Source: Anaeramoeba flamelloides (lineage: Eukaryota > Metamonada > Anaeramoebidae). Taken from it: a stretch of 64,000 nucleotides of DNA. Under the pieces are notes generated by a model, which made no database searches, had not been told where the DNA came from, and saw only the letters and a list, made by a program, of their open reading frames with translations. The stretch lies in the NCBI GenBank assembly GCA_027625915.1, contig JANTQA010000033.1, positions 2,728,001-2,792,000 on the forward strand, given 5' to 3'. The position numbers and the translations under genes are program-made. Shown here piece after piece: positions 20,528-32,946 of this stretch (position 1 is its first letter; every line of letters begins with the position of its first letter).

Positions 20528-23500
20528 TTATTTAAGAGCATTTTTCGGGGTATTTCTTGGTTCATTTTGTAAAGAAATTTGATATAAAGTTTTTTCATTT
20601 TTATCTGATAATTGTTTTTTCAATAATTGTTGTATTTGATGGATTGGTGATAAGTTGTATTCCACTTTTTGATATTTTCTAATTTGTCGAATAACATTAT
20701 ATAATAATTTTCTTTTTGAAAAATTGATTAAACCTTCAATTGTGCTTGGGCTACCATCTGAAATAAATGTTAAATCTGTTAAATAGACACCCAGATATGG
20801 AAGTGCTGGAGGTTCACATTTATCTAAACTATCTCTATAGCTTTTATAACCTTGTGAATTATTCATGGTTTCTGCAAAGGTGTCATAAGTTTTCCAATAT
20901 GTTTTTGATACATCTTCATGTGTATGCTTCATTCTTTTACAACTTGAATTGTTAATACCCGAAATAACCATTAATAGACTGTCAAAATTATTAAGTTCGC
21001 GAATATGTGTTCCGACTTTAATCCATCTTACAAATTGTGCGGATCTTTGCTTTAACATTTCCTTCGAAACAATTTGCTCTGCTATATAATTTGAACAATC
21101 GTTAAATTTATTGATAATATTAGTAACGTTTGGTGCTTTATGCTTTAATTTTGATTTACTCCATGCCTGGCTGACTAATTCGGATGGCTATGTAACATAA
21201 TCATTAAAGATAGAATACGAAATTATCCACAGAATTTGATTAATTTATTAAATAATTTTTTAATTCATGTGTTATATTATTTTTTTATTTTTTATTTTTT
21301 CAAAAAATAATAATATGAATATTTTTAATCAAACACTCGCATTTTCGTTCTCAGAATAAAACTATACCAACTAGTGAGTTAATACATTTTTTTTTTTCAT
21401 TGAGTATAATGAATAATTAAAAATATTAGAAATAATTTCCATCGTAAATAACATCGAGAATATCTAATCTTGTATTATTTCCAAATTATTAAGAACATGG
21501 ATCAAATACCCTAATATTTATAATTTTCACATTTACAAGAATTAAAAATATTGAATAAAAAAAAATTCATAAATATTCAACATATTTTTTAGAAATGAAG
21601 CAATTTCCCATGCAATGAAAAATAAATAAATAAATTATTTATTTCAATTTTATTACATTTAAATTCCTTAATATAGATCCATTTTATTTATTTTGTTTAA
21701 ATTCTCTGATAATAATACTGTTCATAAAAAAACAAAAAAGGGGTTTAATATGAGCAACAAAAAAATTTGGATAAGAATGGTTTCTAATTTTTCAATTTTT
21801 ATTTTGTATTTTTAATAATATCACTTTATATAAAACATTCTTTTTTTTTTTTTTTTTTTTTTTATTTTTATTTTTATTTTTATTTTTATTTGATTTTATT
21901 TTGAAGGGAAGAAATTAATTTTCTCTTACAACCGTTAGTTTTTTTTAATTTAAAAGAATTGAGTAAAATCTTTGATTTTAGTCTATTTTTTTTTTGAATT
22001 CTAGGCACTCTACGACACTCGACGGACACTTTCGTTAGGCTTTCTTGAGTTTTCTGTTTATTTCGAAAATCAATAGCTTTTCGTTAGGTTTTTTTGAGTT
22101 TTCTATTTATTTAGAAAATCAATAGATTTTCGTTAGGTTTTTTTTTACTTTTTGAAATAAAATAGAAAACCTCAAAAAAACCTAGAACACTTAACAGAAT
22201 GAACCAGAAAATCCCAAGAAAACTTCAGTTAGTTTTTTTTTATTTATTTTTGTTTTGATTCGAAAATAGATAGATTTTCAAAACAAAAATAAGAAAAATG
22301 AAAAAAAAAACTAGGTACTCAACGGCACTTGACTACACTGCTATTTATTGGAATTATTATACCCATGATTTTTAAAATTTCTTGAACTTTTCTATCCTGG
22401 ACTATTTATTAAAAGTTTTATCTAAATTGATTTGTATTTTTATTTTAAGTTATCGATTTCTCAATTAATATTTTCATCTCTTTTTTTTTTTTTTTTTGGA
22501 AAATTTTAATTTGTCCGAAATATGTTCAAAACAAAGAATTTTGAATTTTTTTATGTATTTATATTTTCTTTTTTGATCGAATGAAATTCAGGCTTGGTCT
22601 ATTTTTGTTTGAGTTTTCTAAATAGGTGGATTAATTTTCCAAGATTTGGTGACTTTTTGACTTTTATTTAAAAAGAATTAATTTATTCAATCTTTGGAAC
22701 TTTAACAATCCTAAATTAGTTTTAGAAAAGTTGTGTTCAAAAATAGAGTAAACTTTGAAATTATCGTAAAGTAGAATATTTTAAGTGTGAAATTGAAAAT
22801 AAAATTGATTTTTTTAGGTTTTTGTGATTTCTGTGATTCTATTAAAAAGTGTAATATTATGTTTATATATTTTTCCATACTTTATAAAATACATTTTTTA
22901 ACCAAAAATACTTGTTTATTCTTAAAATTAAAACGTATTATATTCTTTTTTTTTTTTGAAAGAAGATTAGATTTAATTTGAATAACAAAAAGTCTTTAAT
23001 GTTTGAAGGGAAATGATTTGCCTCATTAAAATTAAAATTAATTTTCATAAATTGAATAAAGAAAAATTTGCAAATATTCAACAAAAAGAATCCAAATTTT
23101 TGAAAAAAAAATCCTTTCAGGGATCAGTCTTCTACGACAACAGGACAAAATTTTAAAATATGTTATTGGTGATATTCTCTACTTACAAGTTTTGTTGATG
23201 CCAAGTGTCAAAAAATTTTGATCAACTAAGAAGCCCAGAAAAGAAAATTTTTTAAGTGAGATCAATTTTTTTGTTCCATTTTTTCTGAAAAACGAAAACT
23301 TTTAAATTCATTTTATTTCTTATATTAGTACAAGTTTTTACCCTTTTTATTCCAATTTTCCAGCATTATTACAACGTATAGTCTTTATTGCTACCAGGAA
23401 TATTAAAATAATTATTTTTTTCTTTTTTCAGATAATTCTTTTGATTAACCAAAAAATTGATTTATTCAACCAATTAAAAAATAATTGAATTTTTTTTTGA

Positions 23501-24637
23501 AGGGTAATTATAGTAATTCAAGTTTTTAAGTCATGTATAAATTTTCCAAGTAATTTTGTTTTAGTTTATAAGATGGAATTCGATTTTTCAAAAATAAAAT
23601 TTTCTTGAAGATATTTGGGAATCAAGTAATTTTATCTCCACAAAATTCAAAATCAATTTTTTTCTGGGCAAAAATGATTAAAAATTGTTAGAATTTTTCT
23701 TGTGAATAAGGCAAAACTATTTGTTAAAAAAATTTTTCAAAATTGAAAATTTTTTTGAAATTTTTTTTTCATTTTTTGGAAACAAGAAATCTACTTTTTT
23801 AAACTTTAAATAATAAAAATTTTTTTTTTTAGATCTCAATTTAATTGAGAATCCTTTCTTTAACTTTTATCAAATTTTCATTTATTTATTAAATCACCTG
23901 TATCTCAATTATTTTTTTTTTGTTGAGATTTGAATTGAAATATTAATAATTATAAATAAGAAACCAAAATAAAAAACTTTTCTTACAAAATCAAGACTTT
24001 CCAACATAATACTAAAAATAGTGTTTACCCATTTTGAAGAATTAACTTTATGTTAATAAAAATAATAAATTACTTTTTTTTCGTTTTATATTGGAAATAT
24101 GTGAATTTTGGATTTCAAAAAATAGACTCAAATTAATAAATTGTTTAAATGAAGTTAACTCATCCCTTTCATAAGCCAAAACATAAATTACAAAAAAATT
24201 TTTCAAAAATATCTCTAAAATAGTTAACAAGCTTCATTAGAGCATTTTTTTTGTGCTGTATTAAAAAACCTTTTTGGTCGCACTTTTTTATAACAACTTT
24301 ATTTTTAAAAACTTCCATATAGATTAACTTTTGAGAAAAGAAATTAAAATTTGTTTGCAAAATTATTATTAAAAATAAGTTTCTTGTTTGTAATAACAAA
24401 ACCACATTATTGAATTTTATTCATTTTCCAAATAATAGAAAAGAAATACCAATCATCAGAGAAACAGAAATGTATTCTAAATCTCCTAGCTAAGAAAATC
24501 CCAGAAAGTTGAAATTTTTAAAAAAATAAAATATTGGCTTAAAGTTGATAATTGGTGAATTGAAGGAATAATTGTTTGATTTAAAAGATCCATAATTAAA
24601 TAGTTGAGATTAATTAATTTGATAGAATAATAATAAT

Positions 24638-24669
<32 letters not shown>

Positions 24670-27600
24670 CAACCCTAAATAAAAATTAAAAAATTATTTT
24701 ATCAAGAAGTTTAAAAGTGAAATGAATTTAAGAAAGATAAAGCTATAAGGGGGAAATTATTAATAATTAAATTTAGCCAAATTCTCACTTTTTTAAAAAT
24801 AGTCAATTCTATTGAAATATATTAGTTGTAGGTATTCAAAACACCTTTTTACGGGTAGGTTAAGGTGGGTTAATGTATGTTAGTATATGTTAAGGCAGGT
24901 TTGGATGGTTTGGATGGTATGAATGGTATGTTAGCATATTTTTGCTCGGATTTTGAAAAAAAAAATAATAAAGAAACCAATTAGACTTTTGCAACTTGTT
25001 TTAAGGGATTAGCGTCACTATAGATTTCTCTATAATCAAAGTATGTTGTAATTGGGTGTAAATGGTATTAGTACACCATGGCTCAAATAATTCTAAAAAA
25101 TCTATTATAAATCTTATTGCACAATAAATTATTACATTTTTTACTAATGAGCACAATTAAAAAATTTCATTTTGAAAAATTTTTTTTTAATTCCTTTTCC
25201 AAATCTAAAAATAAAAACCCAAAATACATTATTCTTGTATTTAATAATTTAGATTTTAGAACTTCCAAAAGTAACTATTTTTTATAATTTTTTAATTTCA
25301 AAGATTAACTCAATAATCATCAACATAAAAGTACAAAGACTGATTAGTTTTGTTTGCTTTTGATAAGTCTAATTATAGCATCAATATATTTGCATGATTT
25401 TTGAAATAATTTGACAAAAAACTTTATTCATTAATTATTTAATTTTTAAAAAAAAACGAATTTTTTAGTAACTAATCTACATTTCGCCATAAATTTAAGA
25501 TAGATATTTTATTACTTTGTAGTCTGAATATTGATAATTCAATCATAAAATTTATGGCGAAATGCAGATTTTATTCTGAATTTGCTAGGTTTTTTACTAA
25601 TACATAGATCATTTTTAATTGATGAGATCAACAAATATTACTACTTTGCAATCGATTTTTTAGAGATATTTGAACCATGTAACACTAATGTGGTTAGGTA
25701 CAATAACAACATACTTTGATCCTAGGCTTCTCCTTGGTAGACGCTAATCCCTTAAGGGAAAAAAAAGTTCACTGAACCTTGGTGGTTAAAATTGTGTTTT
25801 GAACAAATCTTTAAAAATGTTTAGTATTGATGATTTCAATCTTTTGAATTTTCTGCAATTTAATTAGTTTAAATACCACTCATCACAAAATAATATTTTT
25901 GATTTTTCCTCTCACAATCCTTAAAAACCATCAAAAACTTTCATACCAATGCAAATAATCAAGAAACTCTTCAAAAATACTAACAAATCCGATTTGACCA
26001 ATTTTAAAATTTGACCAAATTTGGAAATTAATAATAAGATGGTATAAGGTATCCAAAAAAGTGGGATTTTTTTTAAAAATTTCATAAAAAATATTCTCTT
26101 TGTTCCTATTTCTAGTCTTAAATTGACAATATAAAATTAAACAGAATATTATTATTCATTAAATCAATGACCTATGGTATTTATTTCGAAATATGTTAGT
26201 TGAAATATTTCCAAAAAATGAAAAACAATTCAAACACTTTTTTTGTAAAAAACAAAGTACCTGGCAATTTCAATAAAAAAAATGGAAATATGGAATAGAT
26301 ACAAATTATTTTTAAACAATAAAATATGATTATATGTTTCCCTTTCTTTTTGAAAATTTTGTTGAGATTAACGAAAGTTATGAAAATTTTTTTTTATTAC
26401 TTGTAAAGAAAAAAATAACCACCAATTTACACCCCAAAAAAATATCAAATAAAATTGAGATCAGTAACTTTGTTATTTTTTAATTTAGGTAATGCCTTAT
26501 AAACAAGCAAATTGAATTATTATGTAGAATCAATTTATGATTAAATAACAATTTTAGATATTTAAATTATTTTGAAGATTTAGTTTAATAAAGGTATTTT
26601 AAAATAAAATTTTCCTGCTTTTTTGGAAATAGCTTATTATTCACCTGCACATATAGTAATACTGGAAATAATAATGTAAGAAATTGATTTTCCTATCAAA
26701 TAATAGAAACCTCTCGATGTTTTTTAAAAAAAAAACTCTTTTTTTTTTTTGTGAATTTTTAGCAAACATTTTTTTTTCAGATTCAATAATTTTAATTTGT
26801 TTGATTTCTTTTGAAAAATAGCATTGCTTATATAAAATTTAAGGTTTAATTATATATTAATGTTTGAATTTTTAACGAATGTATTCCAATTTATTTCTAA
26901 TAAACAAATATTAACCCAAAATAAAACAAATATTAATCCAAAACAAAAAAACAAAAAAAAAAAAAAATTAATTACTTGTATTTTCAAATAAAGCTCATGA
27001 AACATAAATGTTAATTGCCTTGCCATTTCAATTGGTTTTACATCATCGAGTTTAAAATTAATTGAAAATAAAGATTTAGGGATTATACAATCTGGGGGAG
27101 GAATTGATTGGGCCAAATTTCCGCTTTGTTGCTTTTTTCTAGGAGTTTTGGTAGTCTGGGCTCTTTTTATTGCATGCAATAGCATTTGAATGTCCTTGGG
27201 CCAATCTTGTTTGATTTCGTTTTGGATAAAATTACGTAACGAATTTAAAAGAACGGGGCTAAAATCAAAAATTTGTTCTGTGATCCAAATTTCTAAGAAA
27301 TTAATTGAATTTCTTTGTATTCCGATTTTGAAAGACTTATATTGTCTTTCCGTTAAGTTTTCATTTTTTTTGGGATCATATGACGGTATACGATATCTTT
27401 GGACCACTTTTAAAAATAAATGTTCTGGCTTTAAAAATTCATGATAGGTCATTAAAAAGGCTATGATAAACTCTTCGTCGTGATATCTTGGGTGAATTAA
27501 ATGCTCAATTAATTTGTTTACATTCGTAAGGTGAATGGAGTTTAGCAATTTCCCGTTTTTATAGTCGTTGATCATTTCTTCATCAACAACAATATTTTTT

Positions 27601-29764
27601 GGATTGTTTTCGGGCTCTTCCCAAACATTGACATCATCGTCGTCTAAGGTCAACACAATATTTCGGTTGACTTCCATTTCTTCATTATTTTCAACTTGCA
27701 ATGTCTCTCCCGTTTCCTGCGTTAAATCCCAAATCCGGTTATCCTTTTGAATGGCGAGTCGGATCAATGTTATTAATATACTTTCAGGATGTTCTTGATA
27801 TTCGTCTATTCATTGAGAGTTTTATTTATTTTTTAGTTTTATTAAATTTTTGAAAGTTTTTTGTTTGTTTTATTCAGTTTTTGTTTTTGTTTGTCGTTTT
27901 TGTTATTTGTTTTTTGTCATTTATTTGAATAAACGAATAATTTCCCAAATTTTTAATACTGTTATTTGTCAAATATAAATGGGAAAAAAAATAAAAATAA
28001 AAAGAAAGAGAAAGAGAAAGAGAAAGAGAAAGAGAAGAAAGAAAAATCCTTTTACACTCAATTCCTGTGACTTCTTCAATAAAATCCCTTAATTGTTTTT
28101 TTCCTTCGATTTCATAATGCTGCATAATAAATTGTAATATTTCTTCAGAGTTTGGTATACTTTTATCCAAAATTTTTTCTGTTGTTCTCAATCTTCCAAA
28201 ACTTTGATTTTTAAGAACTGGTCTCATTTTTTCCCGCAAGTGTAATAACTCTGGTCTACTATTCATTAGCCTAGCAACCCATTGTGATTTTTTCTTTTTA
28301 TTTTCCTTCGAAATTTCTGTTTTCATATTCCTTTGCATTTTCCTTCTTTTTTGTAAAGTTTGGATTTTTTTTTGATTGTTTGCTATTTGTCGATTGTATT
28401 TGTTGATCTTATCTTCTAGTTCAATTATGGATTGTTGAAGACTTGATCCTCTGGTATTTGAATTTATTAATTTCTTTTTTTCTTCTTCAATTTGTTTTAT
28501 TTTCTCATTTCTTTTTTTGGCAATTGTTTTTACCTCATCTTTTTAATGTTTTTTGTTTTTTTTTGAAGAAAAGGTTTTCAGTTTTGAGTTTTTTGGGTTT
28601 TCGGTTTTGGTTTGTTTGGGGTTTTGGTTTTTTTTTGGGTTTTAGGTTTTGGTTTGTTTTGAATTTTTTTTTGTTGTTTTTTTTTTTGTTTTTTGACAAG
28701 GAAGGTTCAAAAAAAAAAAAAAAAAAAAATATTCCAAAATAATAAATAAAGGTATTGCTCCAAAAAAAACAAAAATTAAAAATTAAAAACTGATGAAGAA
28801 AAGAAAAACAATTACTTTCTTCCATTACGATTGTTTGTTTCAAATTCTCAAGTTTTTTTTTTTCAATTTGTAAATGGCTTTGCAAATTTTTCTTTTTTTC
28901 ATGTCCTATTTCGATCTGAGCCTCAATTTCGGATTGTTGCAATGACAGATCTTTTTCTCTTTTGGTTAAGTACTCTACTGTGTTTCTTACAATTTCGTCT
29001 TTCAAATTTTCGATTGTTATTTCTGTTTGTTCTGTTCGATAAAACTTTTCTTTTCTTTGTTTTTTTAATTGTTTAATTTTTTTTTTTAAAGTTTTTGATT
29101 CCCTTTTCTTTTCTTCCCTTTTCAAGATTTTTTCACAACTTCCTCCCTTTTCTTTGATCAGCTTGGTTTTTTTTTCAAAGATCTCTTTTGTTTGTTCAAA
29201 TTTTAGACTCTTTTTTGAAAGCCTCATTTTTTCTTTTCTTAGTCTTTTTAATAATTGCTCATGGTTCATTTTTTCTAATGGTAGTTCAACAGAAGTGAGG
29301 ACTTCTTTCTCTGGTAGAAAAATTCCATGCTTTGGCTCACATTCAAAATATTTTGTTTTTTTTACAGTTCCATTATTTTCTCCGTCTATTAAAAAATAAT
29401 TTCATAAAAAGTGTAAAAATTTGCACAAAGATAAGATTTTTTTTTTTATTTTTGTTTTTACAGAATGTTTTGGTGGAAATTGTTAAAAGTTGGTTGTAAA
29501 GGAAAAAATTGAGAAGATCAGACAAAGGCTAAGTGGGTTTTCTCATAAAAGAAAAAAATTCAAAATAAAAGAAAAAAAAGGTTTTTTTTCTTTTTTTCTT
29601 TATTAATAAATTTTAGACTTACCAGGTTTGTTTAGTTCAATACCATACCAAACCCCATCTCCTAATTTTGTTTCACCAATGTATTTAATTACTCCCTTTT
29701 TTCCGTTTATTTCAATTTGATCCCCAACTTTTTTGTTATGTTTAGTCTTATTCTTTTCGGTCAT
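20528..29764 (-). CDS. CAP-Gly / coiled-coil / RasGEF fusion protein
   Basis: Predicted microtubule-binding Ras-family exchange factor of 894 residues. Exons: 29764-29623, 29385-28816, 28538-28056, 27805-26976, 21187-20528; phases 1, 1, 1, 0 all fit. Donors are GTAAGT, GTAATT, GTAAAA, GTAATT. The CAP-Gly domain is residues 13-72 (IGETKLGDGVWYGIELNKP, then KYFECEPKHGIFLP); the usual GKNDG motif is changed to DGENNG. Lys/Glu-rich coiled coil spans about 85-330. Residues 330-410 are helical and unassigned. RasGEF N-terminal domain lies near 483-610 (LIEHLIHPRYHDEEFIIAFL) and the CDC25 domain near 641-870 (NNFDSLLMVISGINNSS, PALPYLGVYLTDLTFISDG, INFSKRK). The CDC25 domain is split by intron 4: HELYLKIQ joins PSELVSQAWSK exactly as the family reads. 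The start is the first ATG before CAP-Gly. No direct precedent for this domain order is known to me. Confidence 0.85.
21902..22342. repeat. Palindrome-mosaic repeat (family H), copy 1
   Basis: A block of nested short inverted repeats that is richer in C and G than its surroundings. Modules seen: CACTCTACGACACTCGACGG-type runs; CGTTAGG next to T runs, facing CCTAAC-type partners; GAAAATCAATAGATTTTC; and AAAAGAATTGAGTAAAATC. Copies lie at 37738-38118, 45783-46150 and 51003-51322. Modules are shared but their order varies. It has no reading frame and matches no transposon class I recognise. Confidence 0.75.
22980..24200 (-). repeat. Unclassified interspersed repeat (family G), copy 3
   Basis: The reverse strand of this block aligns with 46205-47215 and with the two outer parts of 40960-43460. 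Shared blocks include CAATTTATTAATTTGAGTC, TTGATTTTGAATTTT, TTTTTTGGTTAA and TTAGTTGATCA. The ends are not defined. Short open frames occur in some copies but I recognise no protein family, so the type of element is left open. Confidence 0.6.
24642..24669. repeat. TA microsatellite
   Basis: A TA dinucleotide run of about 28 bases, preceded by a short TAA run, inside the 5.8 kb intron. Confidence 0.9.
24850..24945 (+). repeat. G-biased degenerate tandem block
   Basis: About 95 bases of imperfect GGT-containing units such as GGTTAAGGTGGGTTAATG and GGTTTGGATGGTTTGGATGG, with almost no C on this strand. It sits about 60 bp left of the TTAA element at 25005. It looks like a small expanded tandem; there is no regular telomere-like unit. 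Confidence 0.5.
25005..25751 (+). mobile_element. TTAA-type element (GGGATTAGCGTC family), copy 2, best preserved
   Basis: 747 bp with clean inverted ends, GGGATTAGCGTC and GACGCTAATCCC, each flanked by TTAA (25001-25004 and 25752-25755). It also carries an internal inverted pair, CATTTCGCCATAAATTT / AAATTTATGGCGAAATG. TTAA duplication is the hallmark of piggyBac-type transposons, though GGG-leading ends are not the classic CCC. It lies inside intron 4 of the CAP-Gly/RasGEF gene and has no transposase frame. Confidence 0.85.
27996..28037. repeat. GAAAGA-type microsatellite in intron 3
   Basis: Repeated AAAGAG/GAAAGA hexamers occupy about 40 bases of the 250 bp intron 27806-28055 of the CAP-Gly/RasGEF gene, close to its donor. 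Read on the coding strand it is a CTTTCT-type run. Confidence 0.8.
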
Positions 29765-31122
29765 GAAAGATTTTGTAAAAAAATTAAAAAAAATTATTAG
29801 TGGTGAAACAAACAAAAATGAAAGATCTTGAATTTTTACAACAAGATACAATTTAAAAAACTTTCTTTAGATTGAATTTTTAAAGAAAGCACTTTATTTA
29901 AAAGGTACTGTTGTCCACCTAATCTCGAAAAGTTTTTTTTTGTCTTTTTTAATAAAGAATTTTCATTTTTTAAAAAAATTGTTATTTTTTGGAAATGTCA
30001 AAAATGATACAGAGTTTCGAAAAATTTTTTCCCTTCAAAGATATTGAATTGGATTCTCTTTAATCAAAAGACAATTACAAATAAAAATTACAAAACCTTT
30101 TCAGAACTTTCCTGAGAGGTTAATATTGAAAAAAGAACTGTGATAAATTTTAGTTAATTCTTAGACAAAAAGTTTTTTTCAAAAATGTGATCTTCTTTTA
30201 TAAATTTTGGCTTTATTCCAATTTTTTTAGTAATTGAATGTGTACTTGTAAATAAAAACTATTTATTGGAGCAGAGAATTAAAGTTTTTGATTGTAGATT
30301 GAAAACAGCCAAAAAGATTGAACTAAACAGAACATCTAAGCCTTTTTTTCAAACTATTTTCAAATTATTTAATCTCTATTGATATTATAACTTTTGAGGT
30401 GGATTTAAATGGAGACAAATTGATAGCCTTTCAGAACTTTAAGTATTAATTTATAAACGTTTGAAATATTGATAAAAAGAAAATACTGTTGAAAAGATTT
30501 TAGCTTGATAAAATGAAGTTGTGATCACATTGAGATTGATAAGGGAAATAAACCTAACAAACAATAAAAATTTACTAACTTGGATAAAATAAAGACTTAG
30601 AACAGGGTGATATCTATGAGATATGAAATTTCTACATGTTGTTTTTTTATTTGCAATTAGTATATTTTATGATTCATATTTAGTACCTGTACAAGGGAAT
30701 GTGATATGGGAATAGCTTATTCTTCTTTATATTGTTTTACCACCCCTCAATTTTGAGGTTTGTTTGGAATTTCAAGAGAATACAGGTTTATCTGATTATT
30801 ACTTTTATCATAATTCCAATATTTCTTTCCTTTCAGGTTGTTAGTTAGCCCACAGACACATATATATACCTATATAATTTTTTTGGAATAAAAAGAAGAT
30901 ACGTTAATCAATAGAGATCATATTAGAATTTAATAATTGAAATCTATTAGTATAATATAAAAAGTGAAGTAATTGAAGTGTAAAATTTGTTAAATATATT
31001 ATTTGAATGAACAGTTTCAGTTAGTCTGTTTTTTTTTTCCAAAACTTATTTACAAAGAGATTTAAAACTCTTTTAATTTAGTTTCAGATTCTCAATTTGT
31101 TTTCAAAAAAAAAATATAAATA

Positions 31123-31651
31123 AACCCCATTCCAAAAATTTGGACACACCCAAAATCAAAAAAAAAAAAACTAAAAACTCAATTTATTACTTTTTTCCAA
31201 ACTTAATATAAAACAACATTTAAGCAATAGAGTATTAATGTTTTAACAAGTAATCATTTTAATCCAAATAAAAGAAAAAAAAAATAAAACTCAAAAATAA
31301 AAACAGGTGTGTCCAAAATAATGAAACCAGCTGAACAAAAAATGTATTGGGAAATTTGTTGAAATTTCACCAAAAATTGTTGATCGATCAAATGTAAAGA
31401 TACCACTACCAATTGTCTGTGATTTTCCAATTTAACAAACTCAACACTAACCTTCTATCAATCATTGAAAAAAAATTCCAGATCTAAAGAAACAGATTTC
31501 GTAACTACAAATAAGAAAATGAAAACATAAACAAAAAAGACAAAAAATGAAATAGTTTTTCCAATCAAAATTATTTCCAAATTGAATTTAAAGTGCAGTA
31601 ATGTTGTTCTTTCCACTTTTTAAACTGTGTCAAAATTTTTGGAATATAGTT
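31123..31651. mobile_element. TIR element (AACT/TA family), copy 1
   Basis: 529 bp. The left end is TA-AACCCCATTCCAAAAATTT followed by GGACACACC; the right end is CAAAATTTTTGGAATATAGTT-TA split after the arm. The arms are inverted (ATTCCAAAAATTT / AAATTTTTGGAAT). The second copy at 62444-62980 shares interior blocks such as TTGATCGATCAAATG and CAAAATTATTTCCAA. It is non-coding with a TA target duplication. Confidence 0.75.
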
Positions 31652-32649
31652 TATATAAGAGAATTATTTTTCTAAATATAAAAAGTGAGCTAGAATAACT
31701 ACAAACAATTTTTTTAAAAAAATACCTTTTTACTTTCAAAACCGATATTAAAAAAACACTTGATCCAAATAGTTTATTAGTCACCCAATAATTATTTTAT
31801 ATTTGAATATAAAAAAATTTGTTCTAAGAAGAAATAAAAAAAGAAGGGATATGTGTTTGTCAAGGAACCCCCCTTTCTTCCTTTAAAACTTGAATTTATC
31901 AACAATAACTTAATAAAAATAAATAAAAATATTTAGACATCTTGATCAAATGTTTACAGTTCTCTATCTTTTAATAATTTAAGTATATATTCTAGATATT
32001 GACAAAATTTTAAAAAAAAAAACCATAAATTGTATCCAAGAATTTGGAATGGACTCAAATATTGATAAAATCTTAAAATCAAATCAATTATATGGAATAA
32101 AATTATTTAGGAATTTAACTAGATAAAAGAAAAACATTTACAACAAAACTTTAAAACTCTAAAGAATTTGAAAAAAATCAAAAGGATTTTTAAGTATTAA
32201 CAAAAAATAGTTAAAAAAGTCAAAATTATAAATCATTAAAACTAAATTTGTAATTAATTATTTTTTCGACTAATAATTTAAAAGATAATTCCAAAAAATC
32301 TCAACATGATAGTTAATTCGATGTATAACAAAATCACAAAAATATTTAACATAATTAATTCACATTATCAAAGAATAATCTATTAAACCATTGTAAAAAT
32401 TGATAAAGTTTAAATTCCGATAAGAAATAAATTCTAAAAAAACAATATATAAAAAAAGAGTTTAATGAATAAATATAACTTACAGTATCCCCCAATATGG
32501 AATTAATTATAAAATTTACAAACTAAATCATTTTTTCTATTTTTCTTTCATTTCGTTATTTTAGTTATGTAATTTGTTAGCTTGTATACTTTTGAATTTC
32601 TTTTTTAAAAATTGGAATTTTAAGCTAAATAATCAACATTCGGGGAAAA

Positions 32650-32946
32650 ATAAAAAAAAGGTATCTTTGTAACTTTGGAGTATGTATATTGATTTTTCTT
32701 CTTAGACATTTTTCTAGATATTCATATTTTTTTTGAAATTTATTGGCTTGTTAATTACAAACACATTGATCTTTTTTAATTGATGAGATCCACAAAGATT
32801 TGGTATAACTTTATTAATCAAATTTTTAGAGATATTGAATTTGAACAAAAGCATTCATGAGAATTAAATTCGATGATAATAGACCTTAATTTTGGACTTA
32901 TACAATGATAGATGTTAAACCCTTGTCTTATACGTTTCCACTTTGT
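32650..32946 (+). mobile_element. TTAA-type element (GGGATTAGCGTC family), 3' fragment
   Basis: The right-hand third of the family is recognisable: AACTTTGGAGTATGTATATTGAT, split here into its two halves AACTTTGGAGT and ATTGAT, then TTTTTAATTGATGAGATC and a right end GATGTTAAACCCTTG. The left part is missing or too diverged to place. Confidence 0.5.

Larger units (their letters stand above)
21188..26975 (-). other. 5,788 bp intron 4 of the CAP-Gly/RasGEF gene
   Basis: The intron starts GTAATTAATT at 26975 and ends TTACATAG at 21188. Both sides are coding for adjacent parts of one CDC25 domain and join in phase 0. It is far longer than the three other introns of the gene (237, 277 and 250 bp). 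It holds the palindrome mosaic 21902-22342, the unclassified repeat 22980-24200, a TA run, a G-biased block and the TTAA element 25005-25751. No separate gene is visible inside. Confidence 0.75.

Noticed and set aside
24850-24945. Interstitial telomere repeat
   Set aside because: The G-biased units vary in length and sequence and do not form a regular telomere-type array.
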